A DNA stretch of 64,000 bases, taken from NCBI GenBank assembly GCA_900489925.1, contig UEHQ01000008.1:124001-188000 (forward strand), given 5' to 3'. This DNA comes from Hyphomicrobiales bacterium. Lineage in GTDB: Bacteria > Pseudomonadota > Alphaproteobacteria > Rhizobiales > Rhizobiaceae. Shown piece by piece: positions 9,051 to 19,149 of this stretch (its first letter is position 1; the number at the start of each line of letters is the position of its first letter). The translations under genes were made by a program, and so were the position numbers. The notes beneath the pieces were generated by a model. The model was not told where the DNA came from and did not search any database. It was given only the letters and a program-made list of their open reading frames with translations.

Positions 9051-10586
9051 ATGAGTAACGGCGTCAGCACATCGAACGATAAGAATATCGTCGACAAATC
9101 ACGCAGTCACCGCAACAAGCCGGTTTCCAAGGCTGTTCGCGTGACGCGCGAACGCCTGCAATCCAGCCATTCACCGAGCGGCGCCTTCGATCGCGACGTG
9201 CTCGTCATGTACATCAACGCGGTGCTACAGGGCGCCTCGATCATGCCCCTCTTCGTCATCATCGTCGCGGCGCTTGGGGTCTACTTCACCGAAAACACAC
9301 AGATATTTCTCTGGGCGTTGCTGACATTGACGGCGCACGCAACAAACGTCTTCCTCGCGCGCCGTGCCCGCAAGCACGAGATGACGACGGCACGCGCCCG
9401 CAAATGGCGACGTGCATTGCTGCTCGGCCAGTTCATGATCGGTTGCTGCTGGGCGGTTTTCGCCGTCCAGGATTGCGCAACCTGCGAACCATCCAGCTTC
9501 GTCCTCTACAAGGGCGCCACGCTGCTGATCGCGCTGTCGCTGACGGCAATGTCGAATTTCATGCTCACACCGTCGGTGCTGGTGGCCTTCGTCCCTGTCA
9601 TCGTCGGCATAGGCATCAAGGCGGCGCTGTCGCGCGAAATTCTCGAAATCAGCCTGACGGCCATTCTCACCACCACCGTCCTTTTCTTCAACTACATCAG
9701 CGACCGGCTGTTCCAGTCGAATTTGAAGATCCTCGCCTACCAGGCGGAGAAGGACGATCTGATCGCCGAGCTTGAAGTGGCCAAGTCCATGTCGGATGAG
9801 GCCCGCCGCCGTGCGGAGGAGGCAAACCTTGCAAAGTCGCGCTTCCTGGCCTCCATGTCGCACGAACTCAGGACGCCGCTGAACGCCATTCTCGGCTTCT
9901 CCGAAGTGATGTCCGCCGAGGTCATGGGACCGCTCAACAACCCGACCTACAAGGAATACACCAGCGACATCCATCGATCCGGACAGCATCTGCTCGACCT
10001 GATCAACGAAATCCTCGACCTCTCGCGCATCGAGGCCGGCAAGTATGAACTGAGCGAAGAAGCAATTTCGCTGCTCGACATCTCCGAGGAATGCATCGGC
10101 ATGGTGCAGCTGCGCGCCCGCAGCAAGAATATCTCAATCACGCAACAGTTCGAGGCAGAGCTTCCTTCCGTCTGGGCGGATGAAAAGTCGATGCGCCAGG
10201 TCATCCTCAACCTGCTGTCGAACGCGGTAAAGTTCACGCCACAATCCGGCGAGATCCACATGAAGGTCGGCTGGACCGCCGGCGGCGGCCAGTATGTTTC
10301 CATCAAGGACAACGGGCCGGGTATTCCCGAGGACGAGATTCCCGTTGTGCTATCCGCATTCGGGCAAGGCTCGATCGCCATCAAGAGCGCCGAACAGGGC
10401 ACCGGGCTCGGCTTGCCCATCGTGCAGGCGATCCTTGCCAAGCACGACGGCCAGTTCATCCTCAAGTCCAAGCTGCGGGAAGGCACCGAGGTCATCGCCA
10501 TTCTTCCGGCACGCCGCGTACTGCAGACGGTGCCGGCCGTGGAAGATACGCAAGCGGTCTCACGCCGCCGCCGCAGCTTCGCCTGA
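9051..10586 (+). CDS. Membrane sensor histidine kinase (HisKA-HATPase_c)
   Basis: 511 residues. An N-terminal region of about five to six hydrophobic segments (residues 50-220) is followed by a short coiled coil (EKDDLIAELEVAKSM). Next is the dimerisation domain with the H-box FLASMSHELRTPLNA, phospho-acceptor His271. The ATPase domain has an N-box LNLLSNAVKFTP and G-boxes DNGPGIPEDE and GTGLGLPIV. No receiver domain or PAS fold is evident and no response regulator lies adjacent, so it is an orphan kinase feeding an unlinked regulator. It resembles the PleC/DivJ-like kinases common in alphaproteobacteria, but I cannot assign a named one. Confidence 0.88.
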   Translation: MSNGVSTSNDKNIVDKSRSHRNKPVSKAVRVTRERLQSSHSPSGAFDRDVLVMYINAVLQGASIMPLFVIIVAALGVYFTENTQIFLWALLTLTAHATNVFLARRARKHEMTTARARKWRRALLLGQFMIGCCWAVFAVQDCATCEPSSFVLYKGATLLIALSLTAMSNFMLTPSVLVAFVPVIVGIGIKAALSREILEISLTAILTTTVLFFNYISDRLFQSNLKILAYQAEKDDLIAELEVAKSMSDEARRRAEEANLAKSRFLASMSHELRTPLNAILGFSEVMSAEVMGPLNNPTYKEYTSDIHRSGQHLLDLINEILDLSRIEAGKYELSEEAISLLDISEECIGMVQLRARSKNISITQQFEAELPSVWADEKSMRQVILNLLSNAVKFTPQSGEIHMKVGWTAGGGQYVSIKDNGPGIPEDEIPVVLSAFGQGSIAIKSAEQGTGLGLPIVQAILAKHDGQFILKSKLREGTEVIAILPARRVLQTVPAVEDTQAVSRRRRSFA

Positions 10587-10646
10587 TCATTCTGCAGATA
10601 GGCTGAAGGCCGCGCGCCGCGCGCACATACCGGCGACGCTATCGCA

Positions 10647-11027
10647 TCATACGTGGAGCAGGTGTTTTCCGACGGTGAACAGCAAGAAGATGCCGCAGGC
10701 GGCGATCATGCAAAGAACCGCAAACGAGCCCAGATCCTTCGCGTGTTTTCCGACCATGGAGATCTCCGGCGAGATCCGGTCGATCACTTCCTCGATGGCG
10801 GTGTTCAACGCTTCGAAAGCAAACAGGACGAGGAAGAGAAGCACAGCGATCATCAGTTCGACCAGCGTCGCGCCGACAGCAATCAGCAGGATCAGCGAAA
10901 CGGCAAAGAACAGCAGCTCCTGCCGGAATGCGGCCTCCTTGATGAGTCGCCGGAAACCGCCGAGTGAATAGCTGGCAGCAGCGAAGAAGTGGCTGATGCC
11001 AGTGAGTTTGGTTACGGCAGGTTTCAT
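10647..11027 (-). CDS. dgkA: Diacylglycerol kinase DgkA
   Basis: A small integral-membrane kinase (three helices) that phosphorylates diacylglycerol formed during membrane-derived or cyclic glucan decoration. EALNTAIEEVIDRISPE and GKHAKDLGSFAV are the conserved catalytic and metal-binding blocks. The frame allows ATG at 11045, but that one has no ribosome site and directly abuts a hairpin. ATG at 11027 (MKPAVTKLTG) has GAGG seven bases upstream, giving 126 residues, the usual length. It stands apart from cobT, with an intervening stem-loop. Confidence 0.9.
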   Translation of the reverse strand: MKPAVTKLTGISHFFAAASYSLGGFRRLIKEAAFRQELLFFAVSLILLIAVGATLVELMIAVLLFLVLFAFEALNTAIEEVIDRISPEISMVGKHAKDLGSFAVLCMIAACGIFLLFTVGKHLLHV

Positions 11028-11049
11028 CAAGCGCCTCGTCATCATGTCG

Positions 11050-11070
11050 ATGGCGGCCCACGGCCGCCAT
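11050..11070 (-). other. Perfect 9-bp stem-loop between cobT and dgkA
   Basis: ATGGCGGCC and GGCCGCCAT pair around a three-base loop. It lies 77 bases after the cobT stop and immediately upstream of the first possible dgkA ATG. No T-run follows on either strand, so it is a weak terminator candidate at best. It may instead bring transcription to a pause or shape the dgkA leader. Confidence 0.4.
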
Positions 11071-11146
11071 GTATCAGAAAATGCGAATACCGGTTCGCGG
11101 TAAGCGCCGCAAGAACTCTGTCATAAACCTGTCACGAACCTGAAGG

Positions 11147-12163
11147 TCAGTGCTTATTCGTAACACCTGCCTGTGCAAATGTCGCCATGCCCGAGTGGCA
11201 GGCCGCCGCCGCCTTGACGATACCGGCGGCAAGTGCTGCCCCAGTGCCCTCACCCAGCCGCATGCCCAGCGCCAGAAGCGGGGTCTTGCCCAGCATCTCG
11301 ATTGCCCGCAGATGCCCCGGCTCGCCCGAAACATGGCCGATAAGGCAATGATCGAGCGCCGACGGATTGGCCGCCTTCAGGATCGCGGCCGCCGCGGTCG
11401 CGACATAACCGTCGATCAGCACCGGGATCCGCTCGACGCGTGCGGCAAGGATGGCCCCGGCCATCGCCGCGATTTCGCGACCGCCGAGCCGGCGCATGAT
11501 TTCCAGCGGATCGTCGAGATGATCGCTGTGCAGGGCGACCGCCTTTTCGACAGCCGCAATCTTGCGCTCCAGCATTTCGCCTTCCGAGCCGGTGCCCGGT
11601 CCCACCCAGTCACGAGCCGAGCCACCGTAAAGGGCGTAGTTGATCGCCGCCGCAATCGTGGTGTTGCCGATCCCCATCTCGCCGATGCAGAGCAGGTCCG
11701 TGCCGCCGGCGATGGCCTCCATGCCGAATGCCATTGTCGCCGCGCAGTCGCGCTCCGACAGGGCTGCTTCCTCGGTGATGTCACCGGTCGGGTAGTCGAG
11801 CGCGAGGTCGAAAACCTTCAGACCAAGATCATTGGCCACACAGATCTGGTTGATCGCGGCGCCACCGGCGGCGAAATTCTCGACCATCTGCTGCGTCACC
11901 GAAGGCGGAAACGGCGTGATCCCCTGGCGCACGACACCGTGGTTGCCAGCGAAGATCGCGACCAGCGGCCGGTTCACGGCCGGGGCGCGGCCCGTCCAGG
12001 CCGCCAGCCAGAAAGCGATTTCCTCAAGCCGCCCGAGCGCGCCCGGCGGCTTCGTCAGCTGCGCGTCGCGCTCGCGCGCGGCAACCAGTGCCGCGGCATC
12101 CGGGCCCGGCAGATCGCGCAGAAGCGCCCGGAAATCATCGAATGGCAGGCCTGAAACGCTCAT
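11147..12163 (-). CDS. cobT: Nicotinate-nucleotide--dimethylbenzimidazole phosphoribosyltransferase CobT
   Basis: 338 residues, the normal length. It transfers phosphoribose from nicotinate mononucleotide to 5,6-dimethylbenzimidazole, giving alpha-ribazole phosphate for the lower ligand of B12. Diagnostic blocks are TKPPGALGRLEEIAFWLA at the N-terminus, IFAGNHGVVRQGITPFPP, GEMGIGNTTIAAAI and the C-terminal RLGEGTGAALA with its conserved active-site glutamate. It is divergent from cobS, the next step of the pathway, so both may share the 137-bp control region. No cobalamin riboswitch was recognised there. Confidence 0.95.
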   Translation of the reverse strand: MSVSGLPFDDFRALLRDLPGPDAAALVAARERDAQLTKPPGALGRLEEIAFWLAAWTGRAPAVNRPLVAIFAGNHGVVRQGITPFPPSVTQQMVENFAAGGAAINQICVANDLGLKVFDLALDYPTGDITEEAALSERDCAATMAFGMEAIAGGTDLLCIGEMGIGNTTIAAAINYALYGGSARDWVGPGTGSEGEMLERKIAAVEKAVALHSDHLDDPLEIMRRLGGREIAAMAGAILAARVERIPVLIDGYVATAAAAILKAANPSALDHCLIGHVSGEPGHLRAIEMLGKTPLLALGMRLGEGTGAALAAGIVKAAAACHSGMATFAQAGVTNKH

Positions 12164-12300
12164 GAATGCGGCTTCCTTGTCTTGTCTGTAAACTTGTCTT
12201 TTGGCTGCAAATCAGCTTCTTTCGTCGCCACTCTCTTAAAGGCAGCGACGCAGGCGAACAACTGCAAAAGCGTTGCAAATGGTCGCGGGGCAAGTGCAGA

Positions 12301-13083
12301 ATGAGCATTGGAAACTATGTCACAGACGTTGCCCGCGCCGTCTCGTTCCTCAGCCGCTTTCCAGTGCCCCAATCCGTCTTTTCAGGTTTCGACGGCAAGC
12401 TCAGCCGCGTCGCCCGTGCATTTCCGCTGGCGGGCTTGATCATCGGCCTGTTGCCCGCACTGGCGTTTCTGGTGATGCTCGGCCTGCGCGCCGACCGCCT
12501 GATGTCGGCCCTCGTCGCGCTTGGCGTACAGGCCATCGTGACCGGCGCCCTGCATGAAGACGGGCTCGCAGACAGCGCCGACGGGATCGGTGGTGGCCGA
12601 GATCGAGATCATAGCCTGTCGATCATGAAGGACAGCCGCATCGGCACCTATGGCGCGATCTCCCTGATCCTCTCTTTCGCCATCCGTGCCGCCGCGATCG
12701 CGGCCATCGCGCGCGCCGCACCGCCACTTGCCGCAGCTTTGGGAGTGTTGGCCGTCGCCTGCGTCAGCCGAGGCGCGCTCGTCTGGCATTGGCATCGCTT
12801 GCCGCCGGCAAAGACCGACGGCGTCGCTGCAGCAGCCGGCCAGCCGGGCGAAGGCGTCATGCACACGGCACTCGTCTCTGGTTGCCTCCTCGGCGCCGTC
12901 CTTATCTGGCCGAGCCTGGGCCTGCTGCCGCTGGTCACCTGCCTGCTCGCCGCAGGCTTGTCGACCATTGCCTTTTCCGTTTTCGTTCGCAAACGGCTCC
13001 ACGGCCACACCGGGGACACGCTTGGCGCCACCGCGCAGATTTCCGAGATCGCGGCACTCTGCGCTATTGCCATGTCTTTGTGA
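12301..13083 (+). CDS. cobS: Adenosylcobinamide-GDP ribazoletransferase CobS (CobV)
   Basis: A membrane enzyme joining adenosylcobinamide-GDP and alpha-ribazole to give adenosylcobalamin. The frame is open from 12166, but ATG 12301 begins [23 protein letters not shown], the classical start of the family, and gives 260 residues. [21 protein letters not shown] is in the conserved acidic loop (written here in outline), and [11 protein letters not shown] follows. Several hydrophobic helices fill the C-terminal half. The gene is divergent from cobT and followed after 20 bp by the DUF1289 gene. Confidence 0.94.
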   Translation: MSIGNYVTDVARAVSFLSRFPVPQSVFSGFDGKLSRVARAFPLAGLIIGLLPALAFLVMLGLRADRLMSALVALGVQAIVTGALHEDGLADSADGIGGGRDRDHSLSIMKDSRIGTYGAISLILSFAIRAAAIAAIARAAPPLAAALGVLAVACVSRGALVWHWHRLPPAKTDGVAAAAGQPGEGVMHTALVSGCLLGAVLIWPSLGLLPLVTCLLAAGLSTIAFSVFVRKRLHGHTGDTLGATAQISEIAALCAIAMSL

Positions 13084-13103
13084 AACATCGATATAGTCTG
13101 TTT

Positions 13104-13319
13104 ATGCGGACACCATGCATCAACGTATGCTCTATCGATCAGGCCATCGGCCTCTGTGTTGGCTGCGGTCGGACCCTCCAGGAAATCGGAGACTGGATCA
13201 CATTGTCGGATGACGAGCGCAACCGGCTGATGCTCATCCTGCCCACCCGCCTCCAGGCGCAGCAGACCTTTGCCGGCGGCAGCAGGCAAGGGAACTTGAA
13301 CGCGGAGCAGACGGCATGA
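13104..13319 (+). CDS. DUF1289 domain small protein
   Basis: 71 residues starting MRTPCINVCSIDQ. The ATG lies 20 bases after the cobS stop. The CxxxC...LCxGCGRT pattern (residues 5, 9, 18, 21) and WITLSDDERNRLM match the DUF1289 family, whose four cysteines look like a small metal or Fe-S site. The role is unknown. The stop overlaps the next gene by four bases, so it is coupled to the membrane aspartic protease. Confidence 0.85.
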   Translation: MRTPCINVCSIDQAIGLCVGCGRTLQEIGDWITLSDDERNRLMLILPTRLQAQQTFAGGSRQGNLNAEQTA

Positions 13320-14017
13320 CGCGCTTGACCGTCGCTCTCGGTGTCCTCGGATTTGGCCTGGCGCTCCTGCTCTTCAGCAATGACGACAATCGCCTGTTCG
13401 GCATGCGAACCGACGACTTCGGCCGTGTCGTCTACCTGCTGCCGATTGCCTTGATGCTGGCAGCCGGAATATGGGCGCGTCGGATCAGCCTCGGCGAGAC
13501 GATGCGCAACCTGCTGATATGGCTTGTCCTCATCCTCGGGCTTGCGACAGCCTACGTCTACCGCCAGGAAACCCTTGGCGTCGGCAATCGCCTGCTTGCT
13601 GGACTCATCCCCGGCCGCGCCTTCGTGGTCACGACAAGCGAAGGCGGCGAAGAGGTCATTCTTCACAAGCTCCTGAACGGCCACTTCGAGGCGGTAGTAT
13701 CCGTCAACGGCCAGCGGATATCGATGCTCGTCGATACGGGTGCCAGCATGGTCGCCCTCTCCCGCGAGGACGCCGAGCGCGTCGGTATCATTCCCGAGAA
13801 CCTTGATTATTCCATGAGCGTCATGACTGCGAATGGACGCGCACGCGCGGCGCCCGTCACCCTCTCCGAGGTCGCGATCGGCCCGATCGTTCGCAACAAT
13901 GTTGCCGCCAGCGTCGCCGAAGACGGAAAACTCGACCAGAGCCTGCTCGGCATGAGCTTCCTCGAGACGCTGGGCTCGCTGCAGATGCAGACGGACGAGC
14001 TGCGGCTCCGGGACTAA
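13316..14017 (+). CDS. Membrane-anchored clan AA aspartic protease (TIGR02281 type)
   Basis: 233 residues with three hydrophobic segments in the first 85 residues, then an extracytoplasmic retropepsin-like domain. The catalytic motif LVDTGAS is at 138-144 (Asp140), followed by SREDAERVGI, and the flap-like end DQSLLGMSFLETL resembles retroviral-type proteases that act as dimers. The family is widespread in alphaproteobacteria; substrates are unknown, and cleavage of envelope proteins is an inference. It overlaps DUF1289 by four bases and is convergent with the kinase gene three bases downstream. Confidence 0.85.
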   Translation: MTRLTVALGVLGFGLALLLFSNDDNRLFGMRTDDFGRVVYLLPIALMLAAGIWARRISLGETMRNLLIWLVLILGLATAYVYRQETLGVGNRLLAGLIPGRAFVVTTSEGGEEVILHKLLNGHFEAVVSVNGQRISMLVDTGASMVALSREDAERVGIIPENLDYSMSVMTANGRARAAPVTLSEVAIGPIVRNNVAASVAEDGKLDQSLLGMSFLETLGSLQMQTDELRLRD

Positions 14018-14020
14018 GCC

Positions 14021-15382
14021 TTAGTCCGACAGCGGCAGGAGCAATGCGACCCGGACGCCCGGCCGGTTGTCTTCCAGCGACAACTCCGCGAAATGCAGGT
14101 CGGAGATCGCCCTGACGAGGCTGAGCCCCAATCCGCTGCCGGGTGTCGTCCGGCTCTTGTCGAGCCTGTAGAGCCGACGGAAGACCTTTTCCCGCTCATG
14201 AGCGGGGATGCCCGGTCCGCTATCGGTCACCGTTGCCAGCGCCGCGCCGCCTTCGATCTCGAGCCCGAGCCGTATGGCCGTGCCCGGCGGGCAGTGGTTG
14301 ATGGCATTCTCGATCAGGTTGACGAACAGCTGCGTCAGGAGTTCGCGATCGCCCATGACCATGGCGCTCCTGGCGTCCGGGCCGGAGAATTGAAGGCTGT
14401 GCCCCTCGTCCTCCGCAACATCCGCATAGATCTCGGCCACCGAAGACATGACATCGACGAGGTCGACCGGCTGAAACCGCGTCCTGCGGGTGCCGGCCTC
14501 GAGCTGCGATATCCTGAGCAGCGCCTCGAAGGTGGCGTTGATCTGGTCGCTCTCGGCGCGCGCCTCCGCAAGCAGGCTTGCGACCGGCTGCCCTCGCTCG
14601 TCCTTGTCCACCGCATCCTCCAGCGTCATCTTCAAGCGATTGAGGGGCGTCTTGAGTTCGTGGGCGATGTCGGCGCTCACCTGCCTCATCCCGTCCACCA
14701 GCCCTGAAAGACGGTCGAGCGCGTGGTTGATGTGTTCGGAAACACGGTCGATATCGTCGCCATTTCCTTTCAGGCGTATCCGCGTGGCCAGCTGCCCGTT
14801 CGACACGTCCTCCATCGTCCGTGCGACGGCATCAAGTCGACCCTGCGCCCGCGCAGCGACAAACATCGCACCAGCGAACGCGATGACGACGATCAGCCCG
14901 GCGCTCCATCCCAGGCTGATCAGCAGTATATTGGCGAGGCGATCCCTCTCGCTGAAACTCTGACCGACGACAAGGCGATTGCCGCCGACGATACCCACCC
15001 GCGCGCGATACTTCTTGTTGCCGGGGAGGCCGAGATCGTCGGAATCGACGTCCCACAGTCCTTCCGACAGCGCAGGCGGCGCCAGGTTGCCCGCAAGGCG
15101 CTTACCACTCGCATCCGCCAGGGAAAACACCCCGCGGCCTGCGCCGTGCAGGCTGGCATAGGTATTGACCGCAGCAATCAGGTCTTCGGCGTCGTTCTGC
15201 GAGAAGGTCGAGGCCACCGCGAGATAGGTCGCGTTGACGGACTCGTCGAGCTGCCGTGTCAATCCCCGCTCCAGTGTCCGATAGGTGATGACCCCGGCGA
15301 CGAAGAATGCGGCGATAAACAGGAGGCCGAATGTCAGAGCGAGCCGGAACGGCGTGCTGCGAAGAAGATTAGCGCGGGGCAT
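14021..15382 (-). CDS. Two-component sensor histidine kinase
   Basis: 453 residues from ATG 15382, which overlaps the response regulator stop by 14 bases; the longer open frame is not used. A transmembrane segment lies at about 12-34, followed by a periplasmic sensor of about 120 residues, a second membrane helix at about 152-176, then HAMP. HisKA carries ADIAHELKTPLNRL (His241), with N-box LFVNLIENAINHCP and G-boxes DSGPGIP and GSGLGLSLV. The layout resembles heavy-metal or envelope-stress kinases of the CusS/QseC type. The signal is unknown. Its partner is the upstream regulator gene. Confidence 0.9.
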   Translation of the reverse strand: MPRANLLRSTPFRLALTFGLLFIAAFFVAGVITYRTLERGLTRQLDESVNATYLAVASTFSQNDAEDLIAAVNTYASLHGAGRGVFSLADASGKRLAGNLAPPALSEGLWDVDSDDLGLPGNKKYRARVGIVGGNRLVVGQSFSERDRLANILLISLGWSAGLIVVIAFAGAMFVAARAQGRLDAVARTMEDVSNGQLATRIRLKGNGDDIDRVSEHINHALDRLSGLVDGMRQVSADIAHELKTPLNRLKMTLEDAVDKDERGQPVASLLAEARAESDQINATFEALLRISQLEAGTRRTRFQPVDLVDVMSSVAEIYADVAEDEGHSLQFSGPDARSAMVMGDRELLTQLFVNLIENAINHCPPGTAIRLGLEIEGGAALATVTDSGPGIPAHEREKVFRRLYRLDKSRTTPGSGLGLSLVRAISDLHFAELSLEDNRPGVRVALLLPLSD

Positions 15383-16046
15383 GCAGGCTGTAGCCGGTGT
15401 TTCTGACCGTGTGCAGCAACTGGATATCAAAGGGCTTATCAACCTTCGCCCTGAGCCGGCTGATATGTGTCTCCACCACGCTCGTCTTCGGATCGAAGTG
15501 GAAATCCCACACACGCTCGAGCAGCATCGTACGCGTCAAGACCCGCCCCTCGCCCCGCATCAGGACCTCGAGCAGCGTGAATTCACGCGGTTGCAGTTCA
15601 ATCGGCTGTCCCGCACGCGTCGCCTGCCTGCGGATGAGATCGAGTTCCAGGTCAGCGACGCGCAGCACCGTCTTCTGTTCCTGCACCGGCGGCCGGCGCG
15701 CCAGCGCGTTCGCGCGGGCCAGAAGCTCGGAAAAGGCGAAAGGCTTGACCAGATAGTCGTCGCCACCGGCCTCCAGCCCGTCGACACGATCATCGACGCC
15801 ACCGATCGAGGTCAAGAACAATGCCGGAATGCCGACCCGCGCGGCGCGCAGCGCACGTACCAGCGACAGGCCGTCGAGCCCCGGCAGCATCCGGTCGACG
15901 ACGACCACGTCGTAGGCTTCGTGGCTCGCCTGAAAAAGGCCGTCGCGACCGTCATGAACGACGTCGCAGACATGGCCCGCCTCCGCGAAGCCCTTCGCCA
16001 CATAGTCGGTCGTCTTTCGGTCGTCCTCGACCAGCAGTATTCGCAT
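15369..16046 (-). CDS. OmpR-family response regulator
   Basis: 225 residues. The receiver domain has Glu/Asp at 7-9, phospho-acceptor Asp51 (VVVVDRMLPGLDG) and Lys101 (YLVKPF). The C-terminal winged helix (LQPREFTLLEVLMRGEGRVLT, VETHISRLRAKVD) is of the OmpR/PhoB type. It is the first gene of a two-gene operon with the kinase and is divergent, across 175 bp, from a small exported protein and a membrane protein. Those two are plausible targets, but no direct-repeat operator could be fixed by eye. Confidence 0.92.
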   Translation of the reverse strand: MRILLVEDDRKTTDYVAKGFAEAGHVCDVVHDGRDGLFQASHEAYDVVVVDRMLPGLDGLSLVRALRAARVGIPALFLTSIGGVDDRVDGLEAGGDDYLVKPFAFSELLARANALARRPPVQEQKTVLRVADLELDLIRRQATRAGQPIELQPREFTLLEVLMRGEGRVLTRTMLLERVWDFHFDPKTSVVETHISRLRAKVDKPFDIQLLHTVRNTGYSLHAPR

Positions 16047-16221
16047 TCGCTACCGTTCGCTCCGCTCGCCTGGCAATTTCACGTTAGCTGATTTTCGCGA
16101 AGACGCCAGCGCCGGGCCGCAACCTTACGAAACGGTATGTTTCCAGCAAAGCCGGCGTATGGTCGTGCCTCTAACCTGCCTGACATGGCCAACAGTGCCA
16201 GGTCAGTTCAAGGAGTAGATC

Positions 16222-16485
16222 ATGCGAACCATCGTTGCCGCCGGAATTCTGAGCTCAGTCGTGGCATTGGGCTTCATCGTCGTTGCCCTCCCTGCGCACG
16301 CCGCCGCCCCCTGCGAAGACATGCTGAAGGAAATGCGTGCCACCAAGGCCTCGGCCAAACTCAACGATGCCGACGCAAAGGCGGTGGAAGCGCTCGAAAC
16401 CAAGGCCATCGAACGCTGCAATGCCGATGATGACACCCGCTCCGACAAGTTTCTTGCAGACGCCATGAAGATCATGGGCAAGTGA
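16222..16485 (+). CDS. Small exported protein of unknown function
   Basis: 87 residues. A signal peptide of about 27 residues ends VALPAHAAA. The mature part of about 60 residues is helical and charged, with two cysteines (APCEDML and IERCNAD) that could form one disulfide clamp. AAGGAG stands before the ATG. The gene is divergent from the response regulator and followed after 20 bp by the COG4705-like membrane protein. By position it could be a target or a modulator of the kinase sensor domain; that is inference from context only. Confidence 0.75.
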   Translation: MRTIVAAGILSSVVALGFIVVALPAHAAAPCEDMLKEMRATKASAKLNDADAKAVEALETKAIERCNADDDTRSDKFLADAMKIMGK

Positions 16486-16505
16486 CAAGCGCTGGAGTAG
16501 AGCGA

Positions 16506-17294
16506 ATGACACGACCTGTCTTTCCGTTCGGTGCGCGTGCAAACCGCGTGCCCGAGGCGACCTTCGATTTCTGGCTGATCAAGCTGATGGCCGTCACCAT
16601 GGGCGAAACGGCGGCAGACTACCTGGCCGTCAATCTCGGCCTGGGCCTGACCGTGACATCGATGATCATGACCGCCGTGCTCGTGGTCGCCATCACCCTT
16701 CAATTCACACGCAAGCGCTATATCCCCTGGGTCTATTGGCTGGCAGTCGTCCTGATCAGCATCGTCGGCACGTTGGTGACCGACAATCTCGTCGACAATT
16801 TCGGCGTCCCCCTCGAAGTAACGACCATCGTCTTTACCGTCGCCCTGATCCTAACGTTCCTGATCTGGCACCGCCTTGAGGGAACGCTCTCCATCCACAC
16901 GATCTACACCGACCGGCGCGAAACCTTCTATTGGCTGGCAATCCTGTTCACCTTCGCGCTCGGAACTGCCGCGGGCGACTGGATCGCCGAAACGCTTGAT
17001 GTCGGCTATCTCGCGACCGCTGCGCTCTTCGTCCTTGTCGTCGGCATCATTGCGCTCGGCTACTTCGCAGGCAGGATCAACGGCATTCTCGCCTTCTGGC
17101 TCGCCTACATCTTTACTCGACCGCTCGGAGCGTCCTTCGGCGATCTCCTGGCCCAGCCGCTGGAGTATGGCGGGCTCGGATTTGGCACGATCTACACCAG
17201 CCTCCTGTTCCTGGGCGCCATCGTCGTCATCGTCATCTACATGACGCTCAACGGCGGCTCCATGGACGATGGAGAAATCGCCGGCACGAAATAG
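16506..17294 (+). CDS. Four-repeat membrane protein (COG4705-like)
   Basis: 262 residues from ATG 16506, which has GGAG nine bases upstream; a GTG overlapping the preceding stop is possible but less likely. The protein consists of four internal repeats, each of two membrane helices, keyed by a Gly and an Asp in the first helix: VTMGETAADYL, VGTLVTDNLV, LGTAAGDWIA and LGASFGDLLA. Each repeat is followed by a second hydrophobic helix. It resembles the uncharacterised COG4705 group. The regular buried acidic residues suggest a transporter or channel for a cation, but no function is established. Confidence 0.72.
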   Translation: MTRPVFPFGARANRVPEATFDFWLIKLMAVTMGETAADYLAVNLGLGLTVTSMIMTAVLVVAITLQFTRKRYIPWVYWLAVVLISIVGTLVTDNLVDNFGVPLEVTTIVFTVALILTFLIWHRLEGTLSIHTIYTDRRETFYWLAILFTFALGTAAGDWIAETLDVGYLATAALFVLVVGIIALGYFAGRINGILAFWLAYIFTRPLGASFGDLLAQPLEYGGLGFGTIYTSLLFLGAIVVIVIYMTLNGGSMDDGEIAGTK

Positions 17295-17296
17295 GC

Positions 17297-18054
17297 CTAG
17301 TTCCGCAGCCGGTAACCGGTTTTGAAGATCCAGCCGAGCGTGCCGAGGCAGATCGCCAGAAAGAAGGTAATCATGCCGAGGCTGACCAGCGGATTGACGT
17401 CTGCGATCCCGAAGAAGCTCCAGCGAAAACCGCTCACGAGATAGAGCACCGGATTGAAATGGCTGACCGCCTGCCAGAAGGGCGGCAGCATGTTGATCGA
17501 ATAGAAGCTGCCGCCAAGGAACGTGAGCGGCGGGACGACCAGCATCGGAATCAGGTTCAACTGCTCGAAGTTCGCGGCCCATATGCCGATCATGAAGCCG
17601 AAAAGGCTGAAGGTGATCGCCGTGAGCAGGAAGAACAGCGCCATCATGAACGGATGCTCGATCCTCACGTCCACGAAGATGTTGGCTGTCAGCAGGATGA
17701 TGACGCCGATCATCAGCCCCTTCGTCGCCGCCGCCCCGACATAGCCGAGCAGGATCTCGGTCATGGCGACCGGCGCGGACAGCACCTCGTAGATCGTCCC
17801 GGTGAATTTCGGAAAATAGATGCCGAAAGAACCGTTACTGATGCACTGGCCAAGCAGGGTCAGCATGATCAGCCCGGGCGTAATGAAGGCACCGTAGGGA
17901 ACGCCATCGACCTCCTGAATGCGCGAACCGACGGCCGCGCCGAACACGATGAAATAGAGCGATGTCGAAATAACCGGCGAGACGACACTTTGCAGCAGCG
18001 TACGGCGCGTGCGCGCCATCTCGAAGAAATAGATGGACTTGATGGCCTCGAAGT

Positions 18055-18058
<4 letters not shown>
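17297..18058 (-). CDS. ABC-2 type transporter permease
   Basis: 253 residues from ATG 18058, which overlaps the ATPase stop by four bases (ATGA); the longer open frame is discarded. It starts [20 protein letters not shown] and has about six membrane helices, with the ABC-2 signature region [23 protein letters not shown] and [17 protein letters not shown] near the end. It forms an exporter with the upstream ATPase (YadG/YadH- or NodI/NodJ-like architecture). The substrate is unknown. The gene ends three bases from the convergent COG4705-like gene. Confidence 0.9.
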
Positions 18059-18981
<923 letters not shown>

Positions 18982-19149
18982 TCAGGGCTCGTGCAAATTC
19001 GCGGGCGTTTTGTGCCGCTATATAGCCGCTTTGGAGACGTTTGACATCCCGCAGGCTGTGAACAGAGCATTCATTTGCTCGAAAACGGGCCTCCGTGAAA
19101 ACGAGCCCAGCTTGGCGCCACGTCATCAGGCGGTGACATTTCCAAGGCA

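Noticed and set aside
12164..12300. Cobalamin riboswitch between cobT and cobS
   Set aside because: The gap is only 137 bp, and no B12-box-like sequence or extended stem set was found.
14021..16046. FeuP/FeuQ with the small protein as FeuN
   Set aside because: The tempting gene layout is similar, but the kinase sensor region and the regulator do not show clear FeuQ/FeuP features by eye, so no named assignment is made.
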